A DNA stretch of 64,000 bases from Streptomyces sp. H27-C3 (GCF_030063415.1 NZ_JASITA010000009.1:149611-213610); one strand, 5' to 3'. Positions 53,541-62,015 are shown, numbered from the stretch's first letter. Numbers and translations are program-made. The notes: generated by a model from the sequence alone, not told the origin.

Positions 53541-53583
53541 TGCGGTGCGGTGCGGTGCGGTGCGGGGGTGCGGTGCGGTGCGG
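53541..53583. repeat. TGCGG pentanucleotide tandem repeat
   Basis: Five TGCGG units (53541-53565) and, after GGG, three more (53569-53583) follow the meaB stop, grading into GTGCG/GTGTG-rich DNA to about 53620. Such a simple repeat can slip in replication. No coding role. Confidence 0.75.
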
Positions 53584-53714
53584 GTGCGTGAGTGCCGGTG
53601 TGTGCGTGCGGGTGCGTGACGTTCCGGGGGCGGCGTTCGGGACTGCATGATTTAGGCGCACTGCGGGGTCATCGAAGTCCCTGACGGGGAGTAGGCCCAC
53701 AAATCACGCTTTAC

Positions 53715-53800
53715 GTCCCGAACACCACCCCCTCCACGTCCCGCCCCCTCGCGTGGTGTGTGGCGAGGCGACGGGGCGTGCCGGGGGTGGTGTTCGGGAC
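53715..53800. repeat. 17-bp perfect inverted repeat
   Basis: GTCCCGAACACCACCCC (53715-53731) is inverted at 53784-53800 across a 52-bp loop. A related partial copy (GGCGTTCGGGAC) lies at 53631-53642. It sits between the convergent meaB and PepSY genes and may act as a terminator or be an interspersed element. Nothing else recognisable is in the 285-bp gap. Confidence 0.5.
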
Positions 53801-53818
53801 GCGCGTGGTGTGTGGGTG

Positions 53819-54403
53819 TCAGTCGTCCGAGTCGTCGTTGTCGTCGTCCGTGTCGGGCTGGTCGTGGGTGACCTTGGCCGTCTTCGCGTCCACGTTCAGC
53901 TCGTGCCACTTGCCGTCCTTGCCCTTGATCTCGGCTTCCCAGGACAGCTTTCCGTCGTCGTCCAGGTCGATCGACTTGAGGGTGCCGGGGCGGGCCTTCA
54001 GCGCTGCCGCGGCGGCCTCGTTCACGTTGATCGCTGAGCTCTTCGGGGCGTGGTCGTCGTCTGCGTCCGTGTGCGTGCCGGTCACCTTGGACGTCTTCGC
54101 GTTCACGTCCACCTCGTGCCACTTGCCGTCCTTGCCGTAGACGTCCATCTCCCAGGTGGCGGTCTTGGACTCGTCGTCGTCATCGTTGTGCTGGTCGAGT
54201 TCGGCGCTCGTGATCGTGCCGGGGGTCTTTTCGAGCGTTGCCGTTGCTGCCTTGTCGAGTGCTGTCGTCGTTTCCGCCTTTGCCTTGGTGGGGGTGGTCC
54301 GGGCCGTGGCGGTGGTGGTGTCCGTTCCTGCGAATGCTGTGGCCGTTCCGCCTGCGATCAGGGCGGTGGTGGCTACCGTGGCGATCAGGATGTTGCGCTT
54401 CAT
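53819..54403 (-). CDS. Secreted double-PepSY domain protein
   Basis: The 194-aa protein has a Sec signal peptide (MKRNILIATVATTALIAGG, cut near AFAGTD) and two PepSY-like units in tandem (about 48-110 and 122-182). Each runs ALxxxPGTxxSxxLD then WExxxxxKDGKWHExxVxAKTxKV. It ends in an acidic DDDNDDSDD tail. PepSY domains often inhibit proteases or modulate sensing; single-domain relatives are commonly encoded beside two-component systems. ATG follows GGGGAGGACGC. The adjacent divergent gene pair encodes an OmpR-type regulator and kinase, with phased repeats between. Confidence 0.88.
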   Translation of the reverse strand: MKRNILIATVATTALIAGGTATAFAGTDTTTATARTTPTKAKAETTTALDKAATATLEKTPGTITSAELDQHNDDDDESKTATWEMDVYGKDGKWHEVDVNAKTSKVTGTHTDADDDHAPKSSAINVNEAAAAALKARPGTLKSIDLDDDGKLSWEAEIKGKDGKWHELNVDAKTAKVTHDQPDTDDDNDDSDD

Positions 54404-54459
54404 GCGTCCTCCCCGGAGTCGTTGTCCGTTGCGATGTGGACCAACTTGCCCGAGTGATG

Positions 54460-54496
54460 CTGAAGAGGACCTGAAGCCGCCTGAAGGGCTCTTCAG
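54460..54496. promoter_or_regulatory. Phased CTGAAG repeats between PepSY gene and two-component system
   Basis: CTGAAG occurs at 54460-54465, 54471-54476 and 54481-54486, spaced 11 and 10 bp, with an inverted CTTCAG at 54491-54496. Direct repeats at helical spacing are the usual binding sites of OmpR/PhoP-type regulators. They lie 57 bp from the PepSY start and 24 bp from the regulator start, so binding could control both. Confidence 0.6.
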
Positions 54497-54519
54497 GTTC
54501 CATTTGCGAACCTGTGCAC

Positions 54520-55179
54520 ATGCGCTTGTTGATCGTGGAGGACGAAAGGCGCCTCGCGGCGTCCCTGGCCAAGGGGCTCACCGCCGAGGGCTTCGCCGTG
54601 GATGTGGTGCACGACGGCCTCGAAGGGCTGCACCGGGCCGGGGAGGGCGCGTACGACCTGGTCCTGCTCGACATCATGCTGCCCGGCATGAACGGGTACC
54701 GGGTCTGTGGCGCCCTGCGTGCCGCCGGGAACGACGTGCCGATCCTGATGCTGACCGCCAAGGACGGGGAGTACGACGAGGCGGAGGGGCTCGATACCGG
54801 TGCCGATGACTATTTGACCAAGCCGTTCTCGTACGTGGTGCTTGTGGCCCGGGTCAAGGCGTTGCTGCGGCGGCGTGGGGGCGGGGGCTCGCCGGTGCTG
54901 AGCGTGGGGGATCTGCGGATGGACACCGCTGCCCGGCGCGTGCACCGGGGTGAGGAGGAGGTGGTGCTCACCGTCAAGGAGTTCTCCGTGCTGGAGCAGC
55001 TCGCTGTGCGGGCCGGCGACGTGGTGAGCAAGGCCGAGATCCTGGAGCACGTCTGGGACTTCGCGTACGACGGCGATCCGAACATCATCGAGGTGTACGT
55101 GAGCGCTCTGCGGCGCAAGTTGGGGGCCGAACGGATTCAGACGGTGCGCGGCGCCGGGTACCGGCTGGTGGCGGGATGA
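54520..55179 (+). CDS. OmpR-family response regulator
   Basis: The 219-aa protein has a receiver (VEDERR acidic residues, phospho-Asp51 in LVLLDIMLPGMNG, MLTAKD, TKPFSY) and a winged-helix DNA-binding domain (LRMDTAARRVHRG to LRRKLGAERIQTVRGAGYRL, abbreviated IQTVRGAGYRL). Its stop overlaps the kinase start (ATGA). ATG 54520 starts the conserved MRLLIVEDE; GTG 54514 is an alternative. No Shine-Dalgarno is evident. The phased CTGAAG repeats directly upstream suggest autoregulation and control of the divergent PepSY gene. Confidence 0.94.
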   Translation: MRLLIVEDERRLAASLAKGLTAEGFAVDVVHDGLEGLHRAGEGAYDLVLLDIMLPGMNGYRVCGALRAAGNDVPILMLTAKDGEYDEAEGLDTGADDYLTKPFSYVVLVARVKALLRRRGGGGSPVLSVGDLRMDTAARRVHRGEEEVVLTVKEFSVLEQLAVRAGDVVSKAEILEHVWDFAYDGDPNIIEVYVSALRRKLGAERIQTVRGAGYRLVAG

Positions 55180-56573
55180 GGCGGCTCTTCGGGTCCGTAC
55201 GGGCTCGGGCGGCGATCGGGGCGACGCTGGTCGTCGCGGTGGCCCTGGTGGCCGCCGGGCTTGCCCTGCTGTGGGTGCTGCGGGCCAATCTGACCGATCA
55301 GACCGATCTCCAGGCCGAGGTGGGGGCGCAGGACGTGGCCTCCCAGGTGGCGCTGGGGAAGGCGTTCAAGGACCTGGATCTGCCCGACGACCGGGTCGTT
55401 CAGGTCGTGAGCGACGGCGGTCGGGTTCTTGCGGTGAGTGAGGATCTGGAGAGTGTGGAAGGGGCCGGGAGTTCGCAGGTACGCGTCGGGGGCGCGGAGC
55501 CGGTTGAGGACGACGGTGAGGATGATCCCGGGCGCGGTGAAGTCTCCGACGACGAACCGAAGTTGTCGGGTGGGAGCGCGGTGGTGGACGGGGAGCATGC
55601 CGACTACCGGTTCGCCGCTGTCGAGGCGACCACGCCCCAGGGGCAGACCGTGACGGCGTATGCGGGCGCTCCGCGGTCCGCCGAGCAGGGCGCTGTGGGT
55701 TCGGTGACGGACGCCATGCTGATCGGGCTGCCCGCGATGCTCGTCGTCGTCGGCGGCGTCACCTGGCTGGTGACCCGGCGCGCGCTGCGGCCCGTGGAGG
55801 GCATTCGCAAGGAGATGTCCGCGATCACGGCATCGGAGGATCTGTCCCGGCGGGTCCCGGAGCCGGACGCGCACGACGAGGTGGCGCGGCTGGCCCGTAC
55901 CACCAATGAGACCCTCGGGGCGCTCGAAGCGTCCGTGGAGCGGCAGCGCAGGTTCGTCGCGGATGCCTCGCACGAGCTGCGCAGTCCGATCGCCTCACTG
56001 CGGACGCAGCTGGAAGTGGGCTCCGCGCACCCGGAGTTGCTGGATGTGGAGGGCGCCGTGAGGGACACCGTGCGGCTCCAGGCGGTGGCCGCCGATCTGC
56101 TGCTGCTCGCCCGGCTGGACGCGGGAGAGCGGCCGGGGCGGGCCCATGTCGATGTGGGCCTGCTGGTGCGCGAGGAGGTTTCCCAGCGCTCCGACCGGCT
56201 GCCGGTGATGGTGAAGGTGACGGACGGGCTGGAAGTGGCCGGTTCGCGCGGGCAGTTGGCGCGGGTGCTTGGGAATCTCCTGGACAACGCGCAGCGGCAC
56301 GCCAGAGGGTCGGTCGATGTGTGGGTGCACGGTGACCTTGGGGATGTGCTGCTGAGGGTCGCCGACGACGGTGCGGGGATTCCGGCGGCGGAGCGTGAGC
56401 GGGTCTTCGAGCGGTTCGTGCGGCTCGATGACGCGCGCAGCCGCGACGAGGGGGGCGCGGGACTCGGTCTCGCGATCGCCCGCGATGTCGCGCTCAGGCA
56501 CGGCGGCACCCTGACGGTGAGTGAAGGAGAGCGCGGCGGTGCTCTCTTCGCTCTGCGACTGCCTGCTGCCTAG
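55176..56573 (+). CDS. Two-component sensor histidine kinase
   Basis: The 465-aa membrane kinase has a first helix (about 10-33), an external sensor region of ~150 residues rich in acidic residues, and a second helix (about 178-200, MLIGLPAMLVVVGGVTWLV). A HAMP domain, the phospho-acceptor His in FVADASHELRSPIASLR and an ATPase domain follow, with N-box LLDNAQRHA, G1 VADDGAGI, F-box FERFVRLD and G2 GAGLGLAIA. The ligand is unknown; the divergent PepSY gene may encode a partner or target. The stop shares the palindrome CTAG with the convergent MarR stop. Confidence 0.93.
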   Translation: MRRLFGSVRARAAIGATLVVAVALVAAGLALLWVLRANLTDQTDLQAEVGAQDVASQVALGKAFKDLDLPDDRVVQVVSDGGRVLAVSEDLESVEGAGSSQVRVGGAEPVEDDGEDDPGRGEVSDDEPKLSGGSAVVDGEHADYRFAAVEATTPQGQTVTAYAGAPRSAEQGAVGSVTDAMLIGLPAMLVVVGGVTWLVTRRALRPVEGIRKEMSAITASEDLSRRVPEPDAHDEVARLARTTNETLGALEASVERQRRFVADASHELRSPIASLRTQLEVGSAHPELLDVEGAVRDTVRLQAVAADLLLLARLDAGERPGRAHVDVGLLVREEVSQRSDRLPVMVKVTDGLEVAGSRGQLARVLGNLLDNAQRHARGSVDVWVHGDLGDVLLRVADDGAGIPAAERERVFERFVRLDDARSRDEGGAGLGLAIARDVALRHGGTLTVSEGERGGALFALRLPAA

Positions 56574-57046
56574 ACCTTGCCGCGGCTGCCGCGCAGGTGC
56601 TCCACGACCGGGGTGAGCGAGGTGCTGAGCTCGGCGAGGGCCTCGGGGGGGAGGAGACCGATGAAGTGCTTGCGCACGGACTCCACGTGGTGCGGAGCGA
56701 CCTGCTTCATGGTGTCGCCGCCCTGGTCGGTGAGCACGGCGTACAGGCCGCGCCGGTCGGACTCGCAGTTCTCCCTGCGGACCAGTCCGGCCTTCTCCAT
56801 GCGGGTGATCTGGTGCGAGAGCCGGCTCTTGGACTGCAGGGTGGCGGCGGCGAGGTCGCTCATCCGCATCCGTCGATCGTCCGACTCGGAGAGATTGACC
56901 AGGATCTCGTAGTCGTTCATGGTCAGCCCGAAGGGCTGTAGGTCTTTTTCGAGTTGGTAGGTCAGCAGCCTGCTGGCATCCAGATAGGTACGCCAGGCGC
57001 ACTGCTCGGTATCGGTCAGCCAGGGGTCGGCCGTCTCGGTCTCCAT
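56570..57046 (-). CDS. MarR-family transcriptional regulator
   Basis: The 158-aa protein has the MarR winged helix: LTMNDYEILVNLSESDDRRMRMSDLA (abbreviated LTMNDYEILVNLS), AATLQSKSRLSHQITRMEKAGLVRRENCESDRRGLYAVLTDQG with recognition helix SRLSHQITRME and wing DRRGLYAVLT. Dimerisation helices lie at both ends. Ligand is unknown. ATG 57046 has no ribosome-binding site but a -10-like TAGAAT six bases upstream, so it is probably leaderless. It converges on the sensor kinase, with the two stops overlapping. Confidence 0.92.
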   Translation of the reverse strand: METETADPWLTDTEQCAWRTYLDASRLLTYQLEKDLQPFGLTMNDYEILVNLSESDDRRMRMSDLAAATLQSKSRLSHQITRMEKAGLVRRENCESDRRGLYAVLTDQGGDTMKQVAPHHVESVRKHFIGLLPPEALAELSTSLTPVVEHLRGSRGKV

Positions 57047-57052
57047 GTATGG

Positions 57053-57076
57053 ATTCTACCTAAGAAGTTGAATTCT
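57053..57076 (-). promoter_or_regulatory. MarR gene -10 and imperfect palindrome
   Basis: On the minus strand TAGAAT (57053-57058) ends six bases before the ATG. An AGAA-N6-TTCT palindrome (57063-57076) sits in the -35/-10 spacer, and CTTAG flanks it on either side. This is a plausible autoregulatory MarR operator; the -35 (TTAGTC) is weak. Confidence 0.45.
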
Positions 57077-57154
57077 GGACTAAGTCGGAAGGTGTGATGC
57101 CAAGCACCCGAATGGGCGTGCAGGCGTTCGACGTCACACTCTGCAGACTACCGC

Positions 57155-57943
57155 TCACAGGCCGAAGCGACGCTGGAGGTCCCCCAGCTGACCGGGAAGC
57201 CGCTGCGAACCGCCCGGTTGTCCCTGGCCGGAACCGTGCCCCCCGGGCACGCCCGCCTGGTCCGGAACCCCGCCGACCGCCTGCTCCGCCATGAGCAGTT
57301 CCGTCGACTGGAGCAGCACGGTTCCCGCGCCCACGAACTCGAACTGGTGCTCCTCGCCCGACGAACCGCCGAGGCCGGTGAGTGTCCGGATCCCGCCCAT
57401 GACCCCCGTCATATAGCCGTGGTCGTAGTGGTGGCAGGGCGACGGACAGTCCGCCCAGCCCACGAGAGCCTGCGGGTCCACCCGGATCGGCGGCTCCATG
57501 AAGACGACCGGGCCGTTGGAGGCCGCCACGAACTTGCCGGTGCCGATCAGGGTGAGGAAGCCGGGCACGATCGACTGCTTGAGGGCGAGCGTCGGCTCGT
57601 AGGCCAGGAGATTGCCCGAGCGGATGGTGAGATTGCCGTTGTCGAGGTCGAAGGAATTGACGTCGAAGGCGCGGTCGGCGAGCAGCATCTTGCCCTGGCC
57701 CTCCGCCACCACCCAGTCGCTCGCGTGCAGCGGGGAGTGGAAGCTGGTCCGCAGCAGGCGGTCGAAGCGGCCGTGGCCGATGCCGTTGAACTCGATCCGC
57801 CCGTAGTAGGCGATCATCTTCCCCTTCTGCAGGAACCACTGGCCCCCCTTGAGCTCCACGCAGAAGGTGTACGGAGTGACGTTGTCGTCGGACGGGAGGG
57901 TGCGCGGGTCGAGGGCGACGGGGCCCCCGGGCGTGGTGGTCAC
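57155..57943 (-). CDS. AIM24-family protein, third of three
   Basis: The 262-aa protein is the last gene of a minus-strand trio sharing the AIM24 beta-rich fold (related to the TRAP-like family). It has FLQKGKMIAYYGRIEF, GFLTLIGTGKFVAASNGP and a core FVGAGTVLLQSTE. Unlike its siblings it ends in a Gly/Gln-rich extension (residues ~225-262). Start ATG 57943 overlaps the stop of the gene before it (4 bp). No enzyme residues are apparent; family function is unknown in bacteria. Confidence 0.82.
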   Translation of the reverse strand: MTTTPGGPVALDPRTLPSDDNVTPYTFCVELKGGQWFLQKGKMIAYYGRIEFNGIGHGRFDRLLRTSFHSPLHASDWVVAEGQGKMLLADRAFDVNSFDLDNGNLTIRSGNLLAYEPTLALKQSIVPGFLTLIGTGKFVAASNGPVVFMEPPIRVDPQALVGWADCPSPCHHYDHGYMTGVMGGIRTLTGLGGSSGEEHQFEFVGAGTVLLQSTELLMAEQAVGGVPDQAGVPGGHGSGQGQPGGSQRLPGQLGDLQRRFGL

Positions 57944-58590
57944 AGCTTCTCCTCCGAGGCCTGTACGTACACCGCGCCGTTGCCGGACAGCTCCAGCTGG
58001 AACGCCTCGCCCGAGCCGCGGCCGACCATGTCCCGCCAGCCGAGTGCGGTGGAGAGCTTGTTGCGTACGTCGCCGTGGTGCGCGACGTACGCCTGCGGGT
58101 CGACGTGGACCGGGCGCTGGGGTGTGATCGGCAGTTCGATCACCCCGCCGTGCGCCATCACGGCGACCGCGCCGTGTCCCTTGAGCGTCGTGGTGAACAG
58201 GCCCTGGCCGGACACCTGGCCGCGCACCATGCCCATGACCCCGCCCTGCGAGCCCATGAACATCGTGCCCTGGGTGAGGGCGCCGTCGAAGGCCAGCAGG
58301 CGGTCCGCCTCGACGTAGAGGGTGTCGCCCGCCAGGTTGATCACCTGGATGTGGTGACCGCCGTGACCGAACAGCACGGTGCCCGAGCCCTCGACCGTCA
58401 TGAGCGGGGTCGCCTCGTTGGCCACCCGGCGGCCGATCATGGACATCACGCCGCCCTGGCCGCCGCTGATGTTGGGCGTGAAGGACACCTCGCCCTGGTA
58501 GGCGAGCATCGCGCCGCGCTGGCTGAACATCTTCTGGCCGGGCGCGACCTGCGCCTCGACCACCTTGGAGTTGATCTCGCGGAAGGGCAT
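57940..58590 (-). CDS. AIM24-family protein, second of three
   Basis: The 216-aa protein starts MPFREINSKVVEAQVAPGQK and shows MFSQRGAMLAYQGEVSF, LFGHGGHHIQVINLAGDTLYVE, GLFTTTLKGHGAVAVMAHG, VDPQAYVAHHGDVRN and a final SGNGAVYVQAS. It overlaps the next gene by four bases and starts one base after the stop of the preceding one, so the three form a tight operon. Gly-rich beta strands predominate. Confidence 0.85.
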   Translation of the reverse strand: MPFREINSKVVEAQVAPGQKMFSQRGAMLAYQGEVSFTPNISGGQGGVMSMIGRRVANEATPLMTVEGSGTVLFGHGGHHIQVINLAGDTLYVEADRLLAFDGALTQGTMFMGSQGGVMGMVRGQVSGQGLFTTTLKGHGAVAVMAHGGVIELPITPQRPVHVDPQAYVAHHGDVRNKLSTALGWRDMVGRGSGEAFQLELSGNGAVYVQASEEKL

Positions 58591-58591
58591 T

Positions 58592-59239
58592 TCAGACGTC
58601 GCCCCCGATGGTGTTGCGCTCGCTGGGCTGCACGTAGACGAGTCCCTCGCCCTCGAAGCGGATCTGGAAGGCCTCGCCGGAGCCCTCGCCGATGAAGGTC
58701 CGGAAGTTCACCCCGGACTGGAAGTGCTGCTGGAGGTTGCCGGTGTGCGCGACGTACGCGCCGGGGTCAACCTGGAGCGGATACTGGGCGGAGACGCGCA
58801 GCACGACCGCCGGGCCGGCCGATATGATCGCGGCCTGGCCGGTGCCCTCGACGGTCGTCGTGAACAGGCCGTTGCCGGTCGCGCCGCCGCGCAGCCCGGT
58901 GAAGCTGGTGCCGGTGCGCAGGCCCGCGTCCGTGCAGAGCAGGTTGCTGGACTCGACGAACAGCTTCTCGCCCCGCAGCGACACGAGGTTGATCTCACTG
59001 GCACGGTCGGCAAAATAACAGGTCCCGTGCCCCTTGGCCTCCATGACGGTCATCTGCTCGCCGGTGAGTCGGCGGGTGACCATGCCACGCATGCCCTCAC
59101 CGCCGCCGGACATCTTTTTGAACGCCACCTGGCCGTCGTACGCGACCATCGAGCCGTTCTTCGCCTTGACGGCATCGCCTGTCATGTCGACGGCGAGCAC
59201 CTTGCTGCCTTGCAGTCGGAACTGAGCCACAAGGGTGAC
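58592..59239 (-). CDS. AIM24-family protein, first of three
   Basis: The 215-aa protein includes KVLAVDMTGDAVKAKNGSMVAYDGQVAFKKM (abbreviated AKNGSMVAYDGQVAFKK), LFVESSNLLCTDAGL, NGLFTTTVEGTGQAAII and FEGEGLVYVQPSERNTIGG. GTG 59239 has AAGGA upstream at good distance; GTG 59230 (MAQFRLQGS) is the start I remember for relatives and cannot be excluded. It leads a three-gene operon of related proteins that differ enough to have separate roles. Confidence 0.85.
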   Translation of the reverse strand, partial: VTLVAQFRLQGSKVLAVDMTGDAVKAKNGSMVAYDGQVAFKKMSGGGEGMRGMVTRRLTGEQMTVMEAKGHGTCYFADRASEINLVSLRGEKLFVESSNLLCTDAGLRTGTSFTGLRGGATGNGLFTTTVEGTGQAAIISAGPAVVLRVSAQYPLQVDPGAYVAHTGNLQQHFQSGVNFRTFIGEGSGEAFQIRFEGEGLVYVQPSERNTIGGDV

Positions 59240-59407
59240 GTTATCCGTCCTTAGCGCCCCGGCACAGTGGCCCACAGCACGATGTGTACCCGGAGTCGTC
59301 CCCGACCCCCCTGGCAAAGGCCGGGGAAAGAGGGCTGCCACAATGGGGCGAGCTTGTGCGTACATTCACAAGATCGACCGTTCCCACGACGATGAAGGTG
59401 CCTCTCC

Positions 59408-59758
59408 GTGGACATCAAGACCGCCGGCGCTCTCCACCGGCTCCGCCTCGTCTCCCTCCCGGAGGCGCTCTCGTTCCCCGCGCTGCTGATCTTCGGGTCG
59501 CTGCTCAGCCGGGTCTCGGACATCGACCTGGTGATGCCGCTCGGGATCCTGCACGCCGCGCTGTTCATGCTGTACCTCGTGCTGCTCGCGGATGTCTGGT
59601 ACCGGGCGAAGTGGCCGGTCGCCCGCGTCGCTCTGTTCGTTGTCCTCGCCGTGCTGCCGTTCGGCGGCCTGTACGGCGAGAAGCTCCTCAAGCGTGACGA
59701 GGAGGCGGGTGTCATCGCCGCCCGCGCCCGCAAGGAAGGCACGGTGACCACCGCATGA
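59408..59758 (+). CDS. DUF3817 small membrane protein
   Basis: The 116-aa protein has three to four hydrophobic helices ([56 protein letters not shown]) with the family signature [11 protein letters not shown] near the start and [11 protein letters not shown] near the end. Function unknown. GTG 59408 follows GAAGGTGCCTCTCC. Its stop overlaps the next start (ATGA), so it is coupled with the thiamine-binding protein. Confidence 0.88.
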   Translation: MDIKTAGALHRLRLVSLPEALSFPALLIFGSLLSRVSDIDLVMPLGILHAALFMLYLVLLADVWYRAKWPVARVALFVVLAVLPFGGLYGEKLLKRDEEAGVIAARARKEGTVTTA

Positions 59759-60048
59759 TCGTCGCCTTCTCCGTCTCGCCGCTGGGCGTGGGCGAGGACG
59801 TCGGGGAGTACGTCGCCGACGCCGTCCGCGTGGTCCGCGAATCCGGCCTGCCCAACCGCACCGACGCGATGTTCACTTCGATCGAGGGTGAGTGGGACGA
59901 GGTGATGGACGTCGTCAAGCGCGCCGTCGCAGCGGTCGAGGCCCGCTCCCCGCGCGTCTCCCTGGTCCTGAAGGCCGACATCAGACCCGGTGTCACCGAC
60001 GGCCTCACGTCGAAGGTCGAAACGGTGGAGCGTCACCTCGCGGAGTGA
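59755..60048 (+). CDS. MTH1187-family thiamine-binding protein
   Basis: The 97-aa protein belongs to the thiamine-binding (formerly DUF77) family: [46 protein letters not shown] (abbreviated [14 protein letters not shown]) and [11 protein letters not shown]. These small ferredoxin-like proteins bind thiamine or its precursors and may act as carriers or sensors. It overlaps the DUF3817 stop by four bases. No TPP riboswitch is visible upstream. Confidence 0.88.
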   Translation: MIVAFSVSPLGVGEDVGEYVADAVRVVRESGLPNRTDAMFTSIEGEWDEVMDVVKRAVAAVEARSPRVSLVLKADIRPGVTDGLTSKVETVERHLAE

Positions 60049-60064
60049 CTGACATCGAGTGAAC

Positions 60065-60091
60065 CCCCTGGCCCCGGTGGCCAGGGGTTTT
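60065..60091 (+). terminator. Terminator after thiamine-binding gene
   Basis: A perfect 9-bp stem CCCCTGGCC/GGCCAGGGG (60065-60073 with 60079-60087) is followed by TTTTCTTG, 16 nt after the stop. It is a canonical intrinsic terminator. Confidence 0.88.
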
Positions 60092-60236
60092 CTTGTGCCC
60101 GGGGGCCGGGAACGCCGAGAGTTCGACGCTGACGTCCGGTCACGGGGACGCCCAGTCGGCCGTACTCAAGTCGACACGCCGAGTGATCTCCACTTTTCTG
60201 GGCTTATCGATCTCAATCGATCAGCTTGGAGGCACC

Positions 60237-62015
60237 GTGCGGTCGGAGGGCTACGACTACGACACCCACAGCCGGCTCGCCGGGCCGTTGACGGAATCGG
60301 GCACCGCCGCCTATCGGGTGCAGTACCGGAGTCTGCTCTCGCAGGAGCCGCACCGAATACGGGCCGTCCTGCTGATGACTCTGGCGCCGCTGCTCTCGGC
60401 GGTCCTGCTGGCCTATCTGGTCTGGCCCTCGCACTGGACCGAGCGCGAGGGCGGCGACCGCTGGCTGGTGCATCTGGACGCCGTGATGCTCGCGTCCATC
60501 GGATTGATCATGTTCTTCATGCTGGTCAACGTGGTGTCGATCGCCCACGCCACGATGGTCGCCAGGGACCCGATACCGGTGACGCCCGAGGAGGGCACCC
60601 GGGTCGCGTTCCTCACGACGTACGTCCCGTGCAAGGAACCGCTCGCCATGGTGCGGGCCACCCTCGAAGGCGCGGTCGCCCTGCGGCACAACGGGCCGCT
60701 GGACATCTGGCTGCTCGACGAGGGCGACGACGAGCAGGCCAAGGCGCTCTGCGCCGAACTGGGCGTACGCCACTTCACCCGCAGCGGCGTCCCGGAGTGG
60801 AACCGCAAGAAGGGCCCGCACCGGGCGAAGACCAAGCACGGCAACTACAACGCCTGGCTCGCCATGCACGGCGACGACTACGACTTCTTCGCCTCCGTCG
60901 ACACCGACCATGTTCCGCTCCCCAACTTCCTGGAGCGGATGCTCGGTTACTTCCGCGACGCGGACATCGCCTTCGTCGTCGGGCCGCAGGTGTACGGGAA
61001 CTACACGTCCTGCGTCACCAAGGCGGCCGAGAGCCAGCAGTTCCTCTTCCACGCGCTGATCCAGCGCGCGGGCAACCGCTACGGCGCTCCGATGTTCGTC
61101 GGCACCAACAACGTCGTACGCATCTCCGCGCTCAAGCAGGTCGGCGGCCTGTACGACTCGATCACCGAGGACATGGCCACCGGCTTCGAGCTGCACCGCA
61201 GGAAGAACCCGAGGACCGGTCGTTTCTGGCGGTCCGTCTACACCCCGGACGTCCTTGCCGTCGGTGAGGGGCCGGCCTCCTGGACCGACTTCTTCACCCA
61301 GCAGCTGCGCTGGTCGCGCGGTACCTACGAGACGCTGTTCAAGCAGTACTGGAAGGCGCCCTTCCGGGTGCCGCCGGGCCGGCTCCTCACGTACACGCTG
61401 ATGCTCGTCTACTACCCGATGACCGCCGTCAACTGGCTGCTCGGCATCCTGAGTTGCGTCCTGTTCCTGTGGTTCGGTGCTTCCGGCACCCAGGTCTCCT
61501 CCGCGATGTGGCTGATGCTCTACAGCGACGCGGCGGCCCTTCAGATCGGGCTCTACCTGTGGAACCGGCGCCACAATGTCTCGCCGCACGAGCCGGAGGG
61601 CTCGGGCGGGCTCGCGGGCATGGCGATGTCCGCGCTCTGCGCGCCGATCTACGCCAAGTCGCTGGGCTCGGCGGTGCTGCGCACCCGGGGCAGGTTCGTC
61701 GTCACGCCCAAGGGCGGGCAGGCGAGCCCGGACCGGCTGCTGACCTTCCGCATCCATCTCTTCTGGGCCGCGGTGCTGGTCAGTTCGCTGGTCGCCTCCT
61801 TCTACCTCGGCCACACCCATGCGGCGATGCGCACCTGGGCCGTACTGGCGCTGGTCATCGCGCTGTCGCCGGTCGCGGTGTGGACCTGGACCACGAGGCG
61901 GGAGCGCAGCCGCGTCAAGGCGGTGGCCAGAGCCGCCGCCGGGGTGACGGGCAGCGACAGTGCGACGGGCGAGGAGCAGGAGCCCGCCTTCGCCACGACC
62001 ACAGGAGGGAACTGA
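60237..62015 (+). CDS. cslA: Cellulose synthase-like glycosyltransferase CslA
   Basis: CslA makes a beta-glucan-type polymer at the hyphal tip of Streptomyces. The 592-aa family 2 glycosyltransferase has two N-terminal membrane helices and a cytoplasmic catalytic domain with the processive D,D,D,QxxRW set: LLDEGDDEQ, SVDTDHVPLP, SITEDMATGFE and QQLRWSRGT. C-terminal helices and a short tail follow. GTG 60237 follows GGAGG at four bases; the frame upstream is unconserved. The AT-rich ACTTTTCTGGGCTTATCGAT just upstream may hold the promoter. It is one base from glxA, as in S. coelicolor and S. lividans. Confidence 0.94.
   Translation: MRSEGYDYDTHSRLAGPLTESGTAAYRVQYRSLLSQEPHRIRAVLLMTLAPLLSAVLLAYLVWPSHWTEREGGDRWLVHLDAVMLASIGLIMFFMLVNVVSIAHATMVARDPIPVTPEEGTRVAFLTTYVPCKEPLAMVRATLEGAVALRHNGPLDIWLLDEGDDEQAKALCAELGVRHFTRSGVPEWNRKKGPHRAKTKHGNYNAWLAMHGDDYDFFASVDTDHVPLPNFLERMLGYFRDADIAFVVGPQVYGNYTSCVTKAAESQQFLFHALIQRAGNRYGAPMFVGTNNVVRISALKQVGGLYDSITEDMATGFELHRRKNPRTGRFWRSVYTPDVLAVGEGPASWTDFFTQQLRWSRGTYETLFKQYWKAPFRVPPGRLLTYTLMLVYYPMTAVNWLLGILSCVLFLWFGASGTQVSSAMWLMLYSDAAALQIGLYLWNRRHNVSPHEPEGSGGLAGMAMSALCAPIYAKSLGSAVLRTRGRFVVTPKGGQASPDRLLTFRIHLFWAAVLVSSLVASFYLGHTHAAMRTWAVLALVIALSPVAVWTWTTRRERSRVKAVARAAAGVTGSDSATGEEQEPAFATTTGGN

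Noticed and set aside
59260..59407. TPP riboswitch upstream of the DUF3817/thiamine-binding pair
   Set aside because: The conserved TPP riboswitch core (CUGAGA and associated helices) was not recognised in this region.
60213..61820. Minus-strand open frame of 535 codons opposite cslA
   Set aside because: No homology, while the plus strand has all glycosyltransferase motifs.
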